Origin: Tricholomella constricta
Taxonomy: Eukaryota; Basidiomycota; Agaricomycetes; Agaricales; Lyophyllaceae
Reading direction: 5' to 3'
Assembly (NCBI GenBank): GCA_013368375.1
Contig: JAACJP010000011.1
Location: 558,001 to 622,000, forward strand
DNA: 64,000 nt
Shown: positions 1 through 9,921 of the stretch, in pieces
How the letters are laid out: each line of letters opens with the position of its first letter
Position numbering within the stretch: position 1 is the stretch's first letter
Position numbers and translations under genes: made by a program
The notes under the pieces: model-generated
What the model was told of the DNA's origin: nothing
Seen by the model: the letters and a program-made list of their open reading frames with translations, nothing else
The model's database searches: none

Positions 1-1
1 G

Positions 2-2682
2 AAGCTGAGTGGCCACCGCTGGTTGTCCCTCTTTGACTTTGCATCAGGCTTTTACGCGGTGGAGATGGCGGAGGAGTCACGACCTTACACGGCATTCTAT
101 GTCGAGGGCAGAGGTTATTTTTGGTACCGCCGAATGCCCTTTGGACTCACGGGGGCGCCATCCACCTTTGCGAACGTAACTGCGAACAGCCTGCACGATT
201 TGCTGGCTCAAGACATCATCGAGCTCTTCGTCGATGATGGGGGGATGGCTGCGAACGAATTTGGGGAGATGATTGCGAAACTGACGCTATTGTTCCGCAG
301 AGCCCGGGAAAAGAAGCTGTCTATTTCCGCGGCGAAATCAGAATTCTGTGTTTCGTCGGGCGTATTCGCTGGCGCTTCAGTCGAAAGGACGGAGTACAGC
401 CCGACTTGACAAAACTTACCGCGATCGTGAATTGGAAGACACCAGAAGATGCGCTGAACCTCGCGGCATTCCTCGGACTCACAGGATGGTTTCGAGACCT
501 GATCAAGGGGTACGCGCTAATCGAGAAACCACTACGCGACTTGTTGCGCGAAGTGGAAATGCCGTCAGGATGCTCAAAGTCGGTGTACCGACGGACGATG
601 TCAGGATGGCAACTTGCCAACAGATGGACGACCGAGCACGATAGGGCGTTCATTGAATTGAAGAGGTTACTGACATCGGAACCCGTACTACGAGCACCGA
701 AGTGGGACGGGACGCACTTCATCATCACAAGCGATGGGTGCCAGGACGCCTTCGGCGCCGTACTCGCACAGCGATTTACCACAGAGTTACCAGGAGGGAA
801 AACCGTTACGAAACTGCACCCGCTAGGTTTCGCGTCGAAGCGCACCTCGCGGGCGGAGGGGAAGTACAAACCTTTTCTCCTTGAGTTCGCAGCGCTGAAG
901 TTTGCGCTTGACAAGTTTTCCAACATTGTGTGGGGGTTCCCTGTCGAAGTCGTAACGGATTGCCAAGCACTACGCGACGTGCTCACCAATGACAAGCTTA
1001 GTGCGACACATGCATGCTGGCGCGACGGTATACTGGCTCACCAAATCGTCGATGTCAAGCATGTACCGGGTCGGACGAACGTGGTGGCCGATGGGCTTAG
1101 CAGAGCAATGGAGGGTAAGCCCAACGAGGAGGGCGATGGTAGCGAGTGGGTGGTAAGCGAGGATTGGGAAGCTGCAACCGGACTGGTCCACGACATCTTC
1201 CGCGTGGCAGAGTGGTCCAATGTCGACGCTCTGCGCCACCGTTTTGCGGCGGAACCGATCTTCCTCGAAGTCATCGAGTCCCTACATGAGCTGGACACGG
1301 GAAAAACAGCGAGAGAACGAAGACGGGCGAAACATAGGGCAATGGATTACATGATTGAGGACGACAGGTTATACAAGGTGGGGGGAGGACATAGGGCAAG
1401 GGCGAGAGCACGAGTGGAGTGCGTGACGAAAAACGAAGCAATCGAAATGGCCAGGGTGGAACACTTGAATGGCGGACACTGGGGGCGCGACGCCGTCAAG
1501 CGACGACTGACCGACACGATATGGAGCCCCGGGCTCGACGCGTCGGTCATGGATGGCATCAAGGGATGCGGGAAGTGCAAAAACTTTGGTGGTACGCATT
1601 TACACTCACTGTTGAATCCAATTACGCGACGCCACCCTTTCGAGCTCCTGGTTGGAGACTATTTATCGCTACCGACCGGCACGGGCGGTTACCACACGCT
1701 GGGAATGTACCTTGACACGTACTCGCAGCACGTGTGGGCGCACAAGTTCAAGACGGCGGGCACGGCGAAGACCACGGTCGAATCACTTGGCCGCATATTC
1801 CAAGATTTCGCTCCTTCGGAATCATTCATGGTTGACGGAGGACGGCACTTTGACAATAAGGAGGTCAGGGAGTTCTGTGGCAAATGGGGGACAGAAACGC
1901 ATGTGGTAGCGGCCTATTCACCCTGGGTGAATGGGCTGGTCGAAGGTACGAACAAGATATTGCTCCACGTCTTAAAACGGCTCTGCGCTCCGAATTTAGG
2001 CGAGGACGAATATGAGGCCATGTCCACCGAAGATTTACCAAAGACATGGCCGAAGTACCTGGACGAGGCAATCCGGATACTCAACTGGCGCATGCTCCCC
2101 GCGCTCAACCACACGCCAAAGGAGCTTCTACTAGGACTGGTCATCGGTACACCAAGATCGAGCACAACAGAAAGCACATCCATTCTGAAGACGGACGACA
2201 TAACTACGCAACTCGCCTACGCTGCACAACAAAGGTTGGACGGGTACGCCGCTGCAGTGGCGCACGCGGTGAAGCGGAAAGCGGCCTTCGATAAACGGGT
2301 CCTAGCAGACGGGAGAGGGGAGGTTACATTTCGACGCGGTCAATTGGTACAGGTATACCGGAGCGACTTGGACTACACGTTCAAGACCGAACGTAAACTG
2401 CTGCCGAAGTGGTCCATACCACGCAGAGTAACCGAACGCATCGCTAACTCCTACAAACTCGAGACGCTCGAAGGCGCACCACTAGACGGTAACTTCAGTG
2501 CAAGGAGGTTGCGGGAATTCGTACCACGGGAAGGAACGGAGTTGGCGACGAAGCACAAGGAGGCGATGAGGAGCGCGGCTGAGGAGGAGATCTTAAGGGC
2601 ACAGGCTGAGGAGGCGGAGGTGGCCCGGGACAGGAGTCGGGAGGATGAGGATGGCTGGGTGACGGAGGAGGAGGACGAGTAG
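2..2682 (+). pseudogene. pol: gypsy pol (RT-RNase H-integrase), frameshifted
   Basis: Reverse transcriptase: the active-site box reads FVDD (about position 228), preceded by the RMPFGLTGAPSTF motif. RNase H follows, with acidic residues in SDG, LLEFAAL, TDCQAL and VADGLSR. The integrase has an N-terminal H-H-C-C zinc motif (about 1465-1585) and the catalytic triad D (VGDYLSL), D (MVDGG) and E (WVNGLVEG). The frame changes once, near 383, where one G appears to be missing: upstream reads in frame 2 and downstream in frame 1, with continuous homology across the break. The rest is open to the stop at 2680-2682, and the C-terminus is highly acidic. The pol is therefore nearly intact but has lost its continuous frame. 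Confidence 0.85.
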
Positions 2683-2738
2683 TGGGCAGGAGGAAGCGGG
2701 AACGCGACTGGGACGTCGCTTTGTTCGGGGGGGGCATA

Positions 2739-2920
2739 TGGAGTAGCGCGGCAGCGCCACTCTGAGCGCGCAGGAGCCACCGCAGACGCTATTTGTACAT
2801 GTTTGGCAGGGACTTCCGAGCATTAGTCAGCCGTAGATAACAATCCGGGAGATCAGACAGGAAGATCTTCACGAGAATACATTACCATTCCAAGCCAGAA
2901 GCAAAGAGCAATTCAGCCTA
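2739..2920 (+). repeat. truncated 3' LTR of gypsy A (inferred)
   Basis: It is placed by the polypurine tract (G run 2727-2734) and a TG start at 2739. No second LTR copy is in the window, so the call rests on position alone. The right end is lost at the junction with the RT-coding sequence of fragment B (about 2920). Confidence 0.45.
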
Positions 2921-2923
2921 CTC

Positions 2924-5312
2924 CAGCGGTACTTCACCAAGCTGGACGTTCGATGGGGGTACAACAACGTTCGGATCAAGGAAGGCGACGAGTGGAAGGC
3001 AGCGTTTCGGACAAACCGCGGTCTCTTCGAGCCGCTCGTCATGTTCTTTGGCCTCACGAACAGCCCCGCCACATTTCAGACCATGATGAATGATATCTTC
3101 CGCGATCTGATCGCCGAAGGTGTTGTTTGCATGTACCTCGACGACATCTTGATTTATACCAAGACTCTAGAGGAACACCGTCGGGTCGCGCGACTGGTAC
3201 TGGACCGACTCCGCGAACATCAGTTGTTCTTAAAGCCCGAGAAATGTGAATTCGAGCAGACCAAGATCGAGTATCTCGGACTGATCATCTCGCAAGGGCA
3301 AGCGGAGATGGACCCTGTTAAGGTCGCTGGGGTGTTGGAATGGCCGGCGCCGAAGAACAAGAAGGAAGTGCAAGCATTCCTAGGCTTCACTAAATTCTAC
3401 CGACGGTTCATCCAGGACTTCTCGCATCACGCCCGACCCCTGTTCGATCTGATCGCCTGGCGATGGGGAGAGTCGGAGCAGTCAGCCTTTGGCCTTCTGA
3501 AGTCGGCAATCACATCGGGGCCCGTTCTCATGTTCCCCGACGACGACCGACCGTACCGCATCGAAGCCGATTCGTCTGACTTCGCAACGGGCGCGGTCCT
3601 GTCGCAAGAGTCGCCGTCCGACGGCAAATGGCACCCTGTCGCGTTCTACTCGAAGAGCTTGAACGCCATTGAGCGGAACTACGAGATCCATGACAAGGAG
3701 ATGCTAGCAATCATCCGGTCTCTGGAGGAGTGGCGACACTTCGTAGAAGGCGCAAAGCACAAGGTGGAGATCTGGACCGACCACAAGAATCTTCAGTACT
3801 TCCTCACCGCGAAGAAACTCAATCGACGTCAAGCCCGATGGTCGCTCTACCTCGCCAACTTCGACTTCGCCCTCCACCACCGTCCTGGCCGTAGCATGGG
3901 CAAGCCCGATGCGCTATCGTGTCGCTCCGACCACGGCAACGGAAGTGCTGACAACGCCGACATCGTACTGCTCAAACCTGAGTTCTTCGCAGTTCGCGCG
4001 ACTGAAGGTCTTGTATTGGTCGGAGAAGAGGATGACGTGCTGAAGGCAATTCGCAAGGGCAACCGCGATGGCACACAGGAGGATGCGGTTGCGAAAGCGG
4101 CGCAGCTGGTCAAGGCATCCAAGATCGCTGGTCTCTCCCTTCGCTTTGGCGAGTGGGGAGAGGAAGGCGGTCTGCTCACATTCCGTGGACGGATCTATGT
4201 CCCGAACGTTCCTGACCTCCGCCGACACACTGTGGAGCACCACCACGACTCCAAGGTCGCCGGTCACCCAGGTCGCTGGAAGACATTAGAGCTGGTGTCG
4301 CGCAACTACTGGTGGCCCCAGATGTCGCGCTTTATCGGTTCTTACACCAGCACCTGCGACATGTGCTTGCGCACGAAACCCCGCCACCAACTCCCCATCG
4401 GACAGCTGCAGCCGCTCCCCATTCCTGAAGGCCGATGGAATGTCGTGTCGGTCGACTTCATCACCGAACTCCCCGAGTCCAATGGCCACGACGCCATCAT
4501 GAACGTCGTGGACTCGGTCGGAAAGCGCGCGCACTTCATCGCGTCGCACACGACTTGTTCGGCTTTGGGGGCTGCAAACCTTTACCGTCGCCATGTCTGG
4601 AAGCTCCACGGTCTCCCAGATGCCTTCGTCTCTGATCGAGGTCCACAGTTCGTCGCTGAGTTCACGCGCGAACTGTACCGACTCCTGGGTATCAAGCTGT
4701 CGGCTTTGACGGCGTACCACCCGCAGACCGACAGACAGACCGAACGCGTCAACCAGGAGCTGGAACAGTTCTTGCGGGTCTTCTGCAATGAGCGTCAGAA
4801 CGACTGGGAGGACCTTCTGCCTGACGCCGAATTCAGTTACAACAACCATGTACATTCGGTGACGCAACAGACCCCCTTCCTGCTTGACACTGGTCGGCAT
4901 CCACGCATGGGCTTTGAGCCGCGCCGGGGCGCTTCCAAAAACGAGTCGGCCGACGAGTTCGTAGAGCGCATGAAGGAAGCACAGGAAGAAGCCAAGGCGG
5001 CGCTTTCAAAGGCCAAAGACGACATGGAGCGGTGTTACAACCAGCGACACGCCCCAACGCCCGACTACCAGCCTGGCGACAAGGTGTACTTGGACGCGAC
5101 CAACATTTCCACGACCCGACCGTCTAAGAAACTGTCGCATCGCTACCTTGGCCCTTTTGTCGTGCAAAGGCGAGTCGGCCCGCTCGCATACCGCCTCCTG
5201 CTGCCTCAGTCCATGAAGCGCATCCACCCAGTCTTCCACGTCGTAAAGCTCATCCCGCCGTCGCTGATCCGATCGAAGGTCGTCGGTCCGATCCCCCTGC
5301 TCCCCCCGACAT
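2924..5312 (+). pseudogene. pol: chromovirus pol B: RT (partial)-RNase H-integrase
   Basis: The frame is open from about 2924. Recognisable RT starts at TKLDV (2936) and includes the YLDDIL active site. RNase H (EADSSDFA, EMLAI, TDHKNL, KPDALS) and an HHCC-DDE integrase (HHDSKVAGHP, CDMC, VDFITELP, SDRGP, TERVNQE) follow. Compared with copy C, 12 bases are missing in frame at about 3451, removing four residues between the RT connection and RNase H. A single C is lost near 5250, so the frame ends at 5314 and the chromodomain is cut off from the integrase. The 5' half of pol and all of gag are absent, so the element cannot move by itself. Confidence 0.9.
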
Positions 5313-5515
5313 AATCGACGATGAACCCCATTACGAAGTGGAAAAGATCCTCGACAGCCGCACCTTCCGCAAGAAACTACAGTACAAGGTCCTGTGGAAA
5401 GGCTATGGTTACGAAGAAGCTTCATGGGAACCTCGCAAAAATGTCGCCGCCCCTGATCTGGTACGCAAGTTCCACCGCGACAACCCCGACGCTGCCCGCC
5501 ACATTCGTGGCATGT
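5313..5515 (+). pseudogene. chromodomain of gypsy B, out of frame with integrase
   Basis: The chromodomain is readable from about 5338: VEKILDSR, KVLWKGYG and EASWEP mark the three strands and the aromatic residues that in other chromodomains bind methylated histone tails. It continues the integrase in a shifted frame. The stop codon at 5518-5520 comes from the inserted LTR (starts at 5516), so the original tail was removed by that insertion. In copy C the same domain is still joined in frame. Confidence 0.85.
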
Positions 5516-5710
5516 TGTAGCGGTGCTACAGGACGACCTCGCGAATCACACTACAACCGAGCTTGACCAGATGTCATTTTTCTGCTAGTTGTACATGAAG
5601 TTGCGACGATCTACTTAAAATAATAGATATAAACAATAGATATAGGCAACGCCGAAGGCGTTGCCAAACAATGCCAACACAGGTGACCAGTATGGACCTG
5701 CGTCCTTACA
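5516..5710 (-). repeat. LTR (3' LTR in element orientation)
   Basis: 195 bp, TG...CA borders; it matches 9222-9416 except for three bases near its left end. It contains a perfect 9-bp stem with a GAA loop (5645-5653 / 5657-5665). Confidence 0.95.
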
Positions 5711-6367
5711 TACCCCCCTTTAAGATTGCACTCAGCAATCTTTACACCCGGGCAGATGTCGAGGGAATGTCGTATATATTGCGCGTACAGTACGCGCAAC
5801 AATAGTCGAATTTATTGCGCATATTTTATGCGCCACAGTTGTCGCGTCTGGGTATTGGTACCCCGACGATATGGAATAATGATAATGTTAGGTCATGGCC
5901 CTAACGTAGTGTCGATTCTGTCGACCGCGACTTGTTCCTCCAGTCTCTGAGAGATTGGCGTCCATGTTCCGCGGACGTACTGGCTAGGGTTGGACACATA
6001 ATGCCCAACGATGACTTTCGCGCCTGAGTTGGTTTGATAGTCGCCAATCGAGTCGTTAGCCGGTGATTTATGGCTTCATCGATTTTTTGGCTCCGTCTTC
6101 GACTCCTCGTCGACAGCTATTGCAACTGCCAGACCAGGGCTGGTTGAACCACCGCAGAAGACTGAGGCGCTATTTATCGCGCCGACGTATACGCCACAAG
6201 GATTTCAGCGATGGATATCGCTGCGACTGTGGTTAAAGTCGCGTAGGCTGCCACCTCGACGTTTATCAACGTCGACACATAACCGATACGGCTGCCGGAC
6301 TGATGCGTCTCATATTGCATCTCAAAGACCTGGATAGGAACTGTTGGGCACAACGAGCCCAACACGC
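5711..6367 (-). other. 3' non-coding part of the pol-less element
   Basis: There is no gene. It holds the polypurine tract (minus strand, next to 5710) and strong perfect hairpins, for example 5722-5729 / 5735-5742 (8 bp) and 5779-5788 / 5790-5799 (10 bp with a one-base loop). Confidence 0.7.
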
Positions 6368-9100
6368 TCAATCGGAGTCGGTGCACTCATTATCATCATA
6401 ACGAGCGCTTTCGTCGCTTTGCTCGTCGTTCGAACGAGCGTCTTCTGGGCCGCTATGTGCAGCGCCATTCTCCTGCTCGTCGTTAGACCGAGCGTCTTCC
6501 GAGCCGCTATGCTCAGCGCCACTCTCCTCCTCCTCTTGATAGCTACCACGTTCACGGTAGCTATCATATTCCGCCTCGAGAGCGTTGGTTTCCCCATCGC
6601 TCTCCACTTCGTAGACGTGAATTTCCTTCCCGTCTTCATCGAGGTACTGGTACTCGTGGCATGCGTCCTCACATTCATATGTTTGGACATGCCATGCTTC
6701 TGAGCATTCCGAATGACCTTCGGACCGCTCACCATTCCCGTCGTCTTCCCCTTCCGGTTCATCGCCATATGTGCGATGAACAATTTGGCGCATACACGCC
6801 AATCGCTCGGTGGACATTTCATTCCGAGCTGCCGATGGTGTCGATACCACCATGTCGTAATTGCCCCTAATCGCGCTCATACTGCGCGAGTAGGTTCTCG
6901 AATTACCCTCTACCCAGTCTAGGACATGGTCGGGGGTACGTGTTCGCTCCTGTCCAATTTGCGAACTCGATCTTGACCTTCCCGTTTCACTGGGTCGGTC
7001 ACCAGATCCTCCATCGGATACAGCGCTTGACGCCGTCTCCGCAACAGGCTTGACGCCCATTAACCCCGTGTCCGCACAGAGTTCCTCTCTGTGATGCCGG
7101 AGGTGGTACCTCACCCACCTCCAGACCCGGCGCACATCGTCTTCCGGCCGATCGTGCATTAGCTCCCGGAACGTCTCGTTCCAGTCGCTTCCGTCGTCTA
7201 TGCGTCGTGCTATCCACCACGCAATGTGGAAGTCCGCCTCCGGGTATGCTGGCGTCGACACTTTTGCGGTCGTCGTCCCGTGGCGTTCACTCTTCTTCGA
7301 TGGGCGTTCACCACCCTCATCTCCTCCCTTGCGGACGTTTGTCCGCACCTCCGGTAGTGCCGGATGCTTGTCTCGTACGTCTTTAACTGGACGTGCTGTG
7401 CTCGCATTTACTGCTGGGCTCTGCCCAGCGTTTTGCAGACCAAGTGAGCTCCTTGGTCCGTTCGTGTGCCTCCCCGTAATCTGGGATGCGTTCGCGGTCG
7501 CTTCTCCGCCATCGATGACGGCACCTCTTCTTGGGTGCCTCCGTGGTCGTTCCGGTTGAGGGCGCATGCTGGCGCTCTCCGACACCGATGTGGCGGCCAT
7601 AGCGCCACTATAGGATCTAGGTGTATCATACCTAGATGATGAATAAGCGCGTGCTACTGAACGCGCTGATACAAGCCTATCCCTAGGCTTGGTGGGAGGA
7701 CGCTTGCTGTCCTCCGGTACACCTTCTCGGTGTGATTCGATTCGATGCGCACGACCTTGCCGCGCGCCATCGACTATAGTATGGTCTATCTGAACCATAC
7801 TGCGTCGGTACTCGTTCCTTGCGCCCTCCCGACGCGTCTCAACGGTCGGAGGTCGTACCTTCGACCCCTCCGACATCGTGTCGCTGGCGCTTCTCTCGCC
7901 AGCGGTTGTTGCGCCTTTACTGGGCAACCTCGTTCGTAACACGTCGCTCTGCGACGTTTCCTTCATCGTCTCGTCTGTGGAGTGGCGGCTGGTATTCTGA
8001 TACCTCTCCCCTCCACCAGAACGTCGTTCGGATACGGCGTTCTCCTTGGTTCGTGTCTCCTTGAGCATTCTCCGATGCTCTGCGATACCCTCTACGTTGC
8101 CCAATTGGAGGGCCTCCTGCCTGATCTGTGACCTCCGTCGCATACTTTGCTCTTGCATGGGCGACGGTACTCGCCAGTTGCGGTCGTCGTGTCCGCCACT
8201 ATATGTGACGTTCACCGATGCGAGGCCATTACCCTCGCGTCTTTCGGAACGCTTCACGATGGAACGGAAGGGGGCGGCACTCAAGCCGTCCGAGCGTTCG
8301 TTTTTAAGACCATTAGTTGATGGTCTCGTCGACTTCATTGGCGATGGCGCCTGCGGCACCATCATACTTGCATCGCACGATTGCGATGCTCCTCGTTTTG
8401 CGTCTTTCGGACGCCGCTTCCTATAGTTTTTAACGACCTCACTAAGTGTCGTTATCGTCTTATCAGCGTACGATTCACCGACTACTATACGGTGCAGGTA
8501 CGCTGCCCCGTACTTCCTGTACATTTTGTCGGTGGTCTCGAGCAACCTCCGACGCCGGTACTCGCTCTGGACATCAGTTGTCGCCCAGAATGCTTCGAGT
8601 TTCACCTCCCAAATCGAAGGTGCAGTGTTCACAGTCGGTGCAGTTTTTTGACCGCACCATTCTTGATAGAATACGCGTAGCACGTCCATATATTGTCGTA
8701 GGTACTCGGTATGTCCTACATCCATGTATACTGGTCCATAGTACCTTGATACAACGTGTTCGGCGCACGCTTCGAGCCTACGTCGTTGATTTTCATCGGT
8801 TATCTTAGAAGCCGACCAAAATAGCTGGAGCTCACGCCGTAAAAGGGCGAGCTCGATCCAATCTTCGTGCACAGGCGACGAAGATTCGCCTGTGCCGTTC
8901 CAAAGAAACGGCTCGAGTTTGCTCGAGGGAGCCGCCGCCGGCGGTTCTGCCGTGTGACGTGGCATCAATTTTGATGCTTCGAGCATCGAAAAGTCTCTCG
9001 GAGCCGCAAGCTGCGGTTCCGACGAGTGACGTGGCCGCGTGTCCGCGGCCTCGTGTGTCCATACGCGTGTCGCATGGTCCTGGGTGGTTCTCGGTGTCAT
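6368..9100 (-). CDS. 910-residue gag-like protein of the pol-less LTR element
   Basis: The single long frame runs from ATG at 9100 to the stop at 6368 with no interruption, although stops are common in neighbouring elements. It is not recognised as a known enzyme. Residues about 85-150 and 163-230 are two diverged copies of one domain (LQLFWSASKITDENQRRRLE and LEAFWATTDVQSEYRRRRLL). The same domain opens the gag at 12585 (VKQFWDTTDVVSEHQ, then YADRYLEALSVVV). The middle is long, Arg/Ser-rich and probably disordered. A WIARRIDDGSDW-containing helical block lies near residue 660. The C-terminal 150 residues are very acidic and end in a repeated HSG.EDARSNDEQ unit. There is no zinc knuckle or protease. 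It may be a structural or packaging protein; that function is inference. Confidence 0.8.
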   Translation of the reverse strand: MTPRTTQDHATRVWTHEAADTRPRHSSEPQLAAPRDFSMLEASKLMPRHTAEPPAAAPSSKLEPFLWNGTGESSSPVHEDWIELALLRRELQLFWSASKITDENQRRRLEACAEHVVSRYYGPVYMDVGHTEYLRQYMDVLRVFYQEWCGQKTAPTVNTAPSIWEVKLEAFWATTDVQSEYRRRRLLETTDKMYRKYGAAYLHRIVVGESYADKTITTLSEVVKNYRKRRPKDAKRGASQSCDASMMVPQAPSPMKSTRPSTNGLKNERSDGLSAAPFRSIVKRSERREGNGLASVNVTYSGGHDDRNWRVPSPMQEQSMRRRSQIRQEALQLGNVEGIAEHRRMLKETRTKENAVSERRSGGGERYQNTSRHSTDETMKETSQSDVLRTRLPSKGATTAGERSASDTMSEGSKVRPPTVETRREGARNEYRRSMVQIDHTIVDGARQGRAHRIESHREGVPEDSKRPPTKPRDRLVSARSVARAYSSSRYDTPRSYSGAMAATSVSESASMRPQPERPRRHPRRGAVIDGGEATANASQITGRHTNGPRSSLGLQNAGQSPAVNASTARPVKDVRDKHPALPEVRTNVRKGGDEGGERPSKKSERHGTTTAKVSTPAYPEADFHIAWWIARRIDDGSDWNETFRELMHDRPEDDVRRVWRWVRYHLRHHREELCADTGLMGVKPVAETASSAVSDGGSGDRPSETGRSRSSSQIGQERTRTPDHVLDWVEGNSRTYSRSMSAIRGNYDMVVSTPSAARNEMSTERLACMRQIVHRTYGDEPEGEDDGNGERSEGHSECSEAWHVQTYECEDACHEYQYLDEDGKEIHVYEVESDGETNALEAEYDSYRERGSYQEEEESGAEHSGSEDARSNDEQENGAAHSGPEDARSNDEQSDESARYDDNECTDSD

Positions 9101-9160
9101 GTCGAGATGTTGATGGTAGCCAAAAGGGGTTTGATTGGCCAGATTGAGAAAAGAAGCAGA

Positions 9161-9200
9161 TATAGCGGGATATAGCGGGATATAGCTGTGTATAGCAGTA
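9161..9200 (+). repeat. short tandem repeat in leader of the pol-less element
   Basis: A 10-bp unit TATAGCGGGA occurs twice exactly and then twice in degenerate form (TATAGCTGTG, TATAGCAGTA), between the ATG at 9100 and the 5' LTR. Confidence 0.8.
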
Positions 9201-9221
9201 GAGCTGGATAGCTCAAAAAAA

Positions 9222-9416
9222 TGTAGCTGTGCTACAGGACGACCTCGCGTTTCACACTACAACCGAGCTTGACCAGATGTCATTTTTCTGCTAGTTGTAC
9301 ATGAAGTTGCGACGATCTACTTAAAATAATAGATATAAACAATAGATATAGGCAACGCCGAAGGCGTTGCCAAACAATGCCAACACAGGTGACCAGTATG
9401 GACCTGCGTCCTTACA
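9222..9416 (-). repeat. LTR (5' LTR in element orientation)
   Basis: 195 bp, partner of 5516-5710, with the same GGCAACGCC hairpin (9351-9359 / 9363-9371). On the minus strand it is followed by seven T and GAGCTATC. The relative at 12476 has seven T and AAGCTACC in the same place. No TGG-type primer-binding site is present. Confidence 0.95.
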
Positions 9417-9492
9417 CATGTTCACATTATCCCCGGCTGTCTTCGCCACCGTCACCCCGCACTGAGTCGTTGCGATTCAAAAGGGGGGGTGA

Positions 9493-9882
9493 TGTTAGGG
9501 GAACACCTGTTCGTGCCCTCCTACGCTCATCGACCGCCCCTCGACACGTGTGATCGCTCCTGCCTGATCGCGATCCCGACCCTGATGCTCTGACTCCTGT
9601 CGTTTCCCTCCCTTCCCTGTTTAGGCCTGACACTGTTTCCCGATCACCCGACATCCCGACGACGGTTACCATCAGACAGCATCCGGAACCGCTCGTTATT
9701 ATCACATGTACAGTACACTAGTATATAGCCGGCCCCCTGGCATCTGGGAATCCTTTACACTATTCTCTTTGGATTCCCCTTTGCCAGGTAAGCCTTACTT
9801 ACCTTCGTTTGCTGTACATCAATATAACTTTGGATTCCCCTTTGCCAGCACGACTAAGCTCTGCTCTAAGGTCGCCCTAACA
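9493..9882 (+). repeat. 3' LTR of gypsy B with polypurine tract
   Basis: Starts TGTTAGGGGAAC and ends GCCCTAACA. The polypurine tract AAAAGGGGGGG (just before 9490) precedes it. The same LTR in copy C (29993-30471) is 479 bp against 390 here, so this copy carries internal deletions. It holds a repeated block around TTGGATTCCCCT (9768 and 9831). Confidence 0.85.
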
Positions 9883-9921
9883 CGAACTCTCCGCATACTC
9901 GAAGAAGGCCATGTAGCGCAT

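Larger units (their letters stand above)
1..2920 (+). mobile_element. Ty3/gypsy element A, 3' fragment (enters from left edge)
   Basis: The window opens inside the reverse transcriptase of a Ty3/gypsy retrotransposon. RT, RNase H and integrase follow in the usual gypsy order. After the pol stop at 2682 a run of eight G (2727-2734) followed by CATA looks like the polypurine tract, so the 3' LTR should begin at TGGAGTAG (2739). That LTR is cut short where gypsy fragment B begins, at about 2920. The 5' part lies outside the window. No chromodomain was seen, so this is a different lineage from elements B and C. Confidence 0.85.
5516..9416 (-). mobile_element. complete non-autonomous LTR retrotransposon without pol, hairpin-rich
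   Basis: Two 195-bp direct repeats (5516-5710 and 9222-9416) start TGTAGC and end TTACA, with TG...CA borders, and differ at only three positions. A 5-bp target duplication CATGT (5511-5515 and 9417-9421) flanks them. Read on the minus strand, a polypurine tract AAAGGGGGGTA lies directly before the left (3') LTR. The 3.5-kb interior has one long minus-strand reading frame and no RT, RNase H, integrase or protease. The element is thus structurally complete and fairly young but must depend on enzymes from another element. The gag-pro element at 12255-16273 shares its LTR hairpin and N-terminal domain and is the obvious relative. The whole interior is tiled with short inverted repeats (see findings). 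Confidence 0.9.
2921..9882 (+). mobile_element. Ty3/gypsy chromovirus B, 5'-truncated, split by an inserted LTR element
   Basis: Element B starts abruptly inside the RT and ends in a 3' LTR (9493-9882). It is the sister of fragment C (27541-30471); the two align almost end to end. A 3.9-kb minus-strand LTR element (5516-9416) lies between the chromodomain and the polypurine tract of B. The CATGT at 5511-5515 is repeated at 9417-9421, and removing the insert restores the sequence seen uninterrupted in C around 29915-29935. Confidence 0.9.

Noticed and set aside
5511..5520. Chromodomain protein of gypsy B ending naturally at 5520
   Set aside because: The stop codon belongs to the inserted LTR, which starts at 5516; copy C continues past this point.
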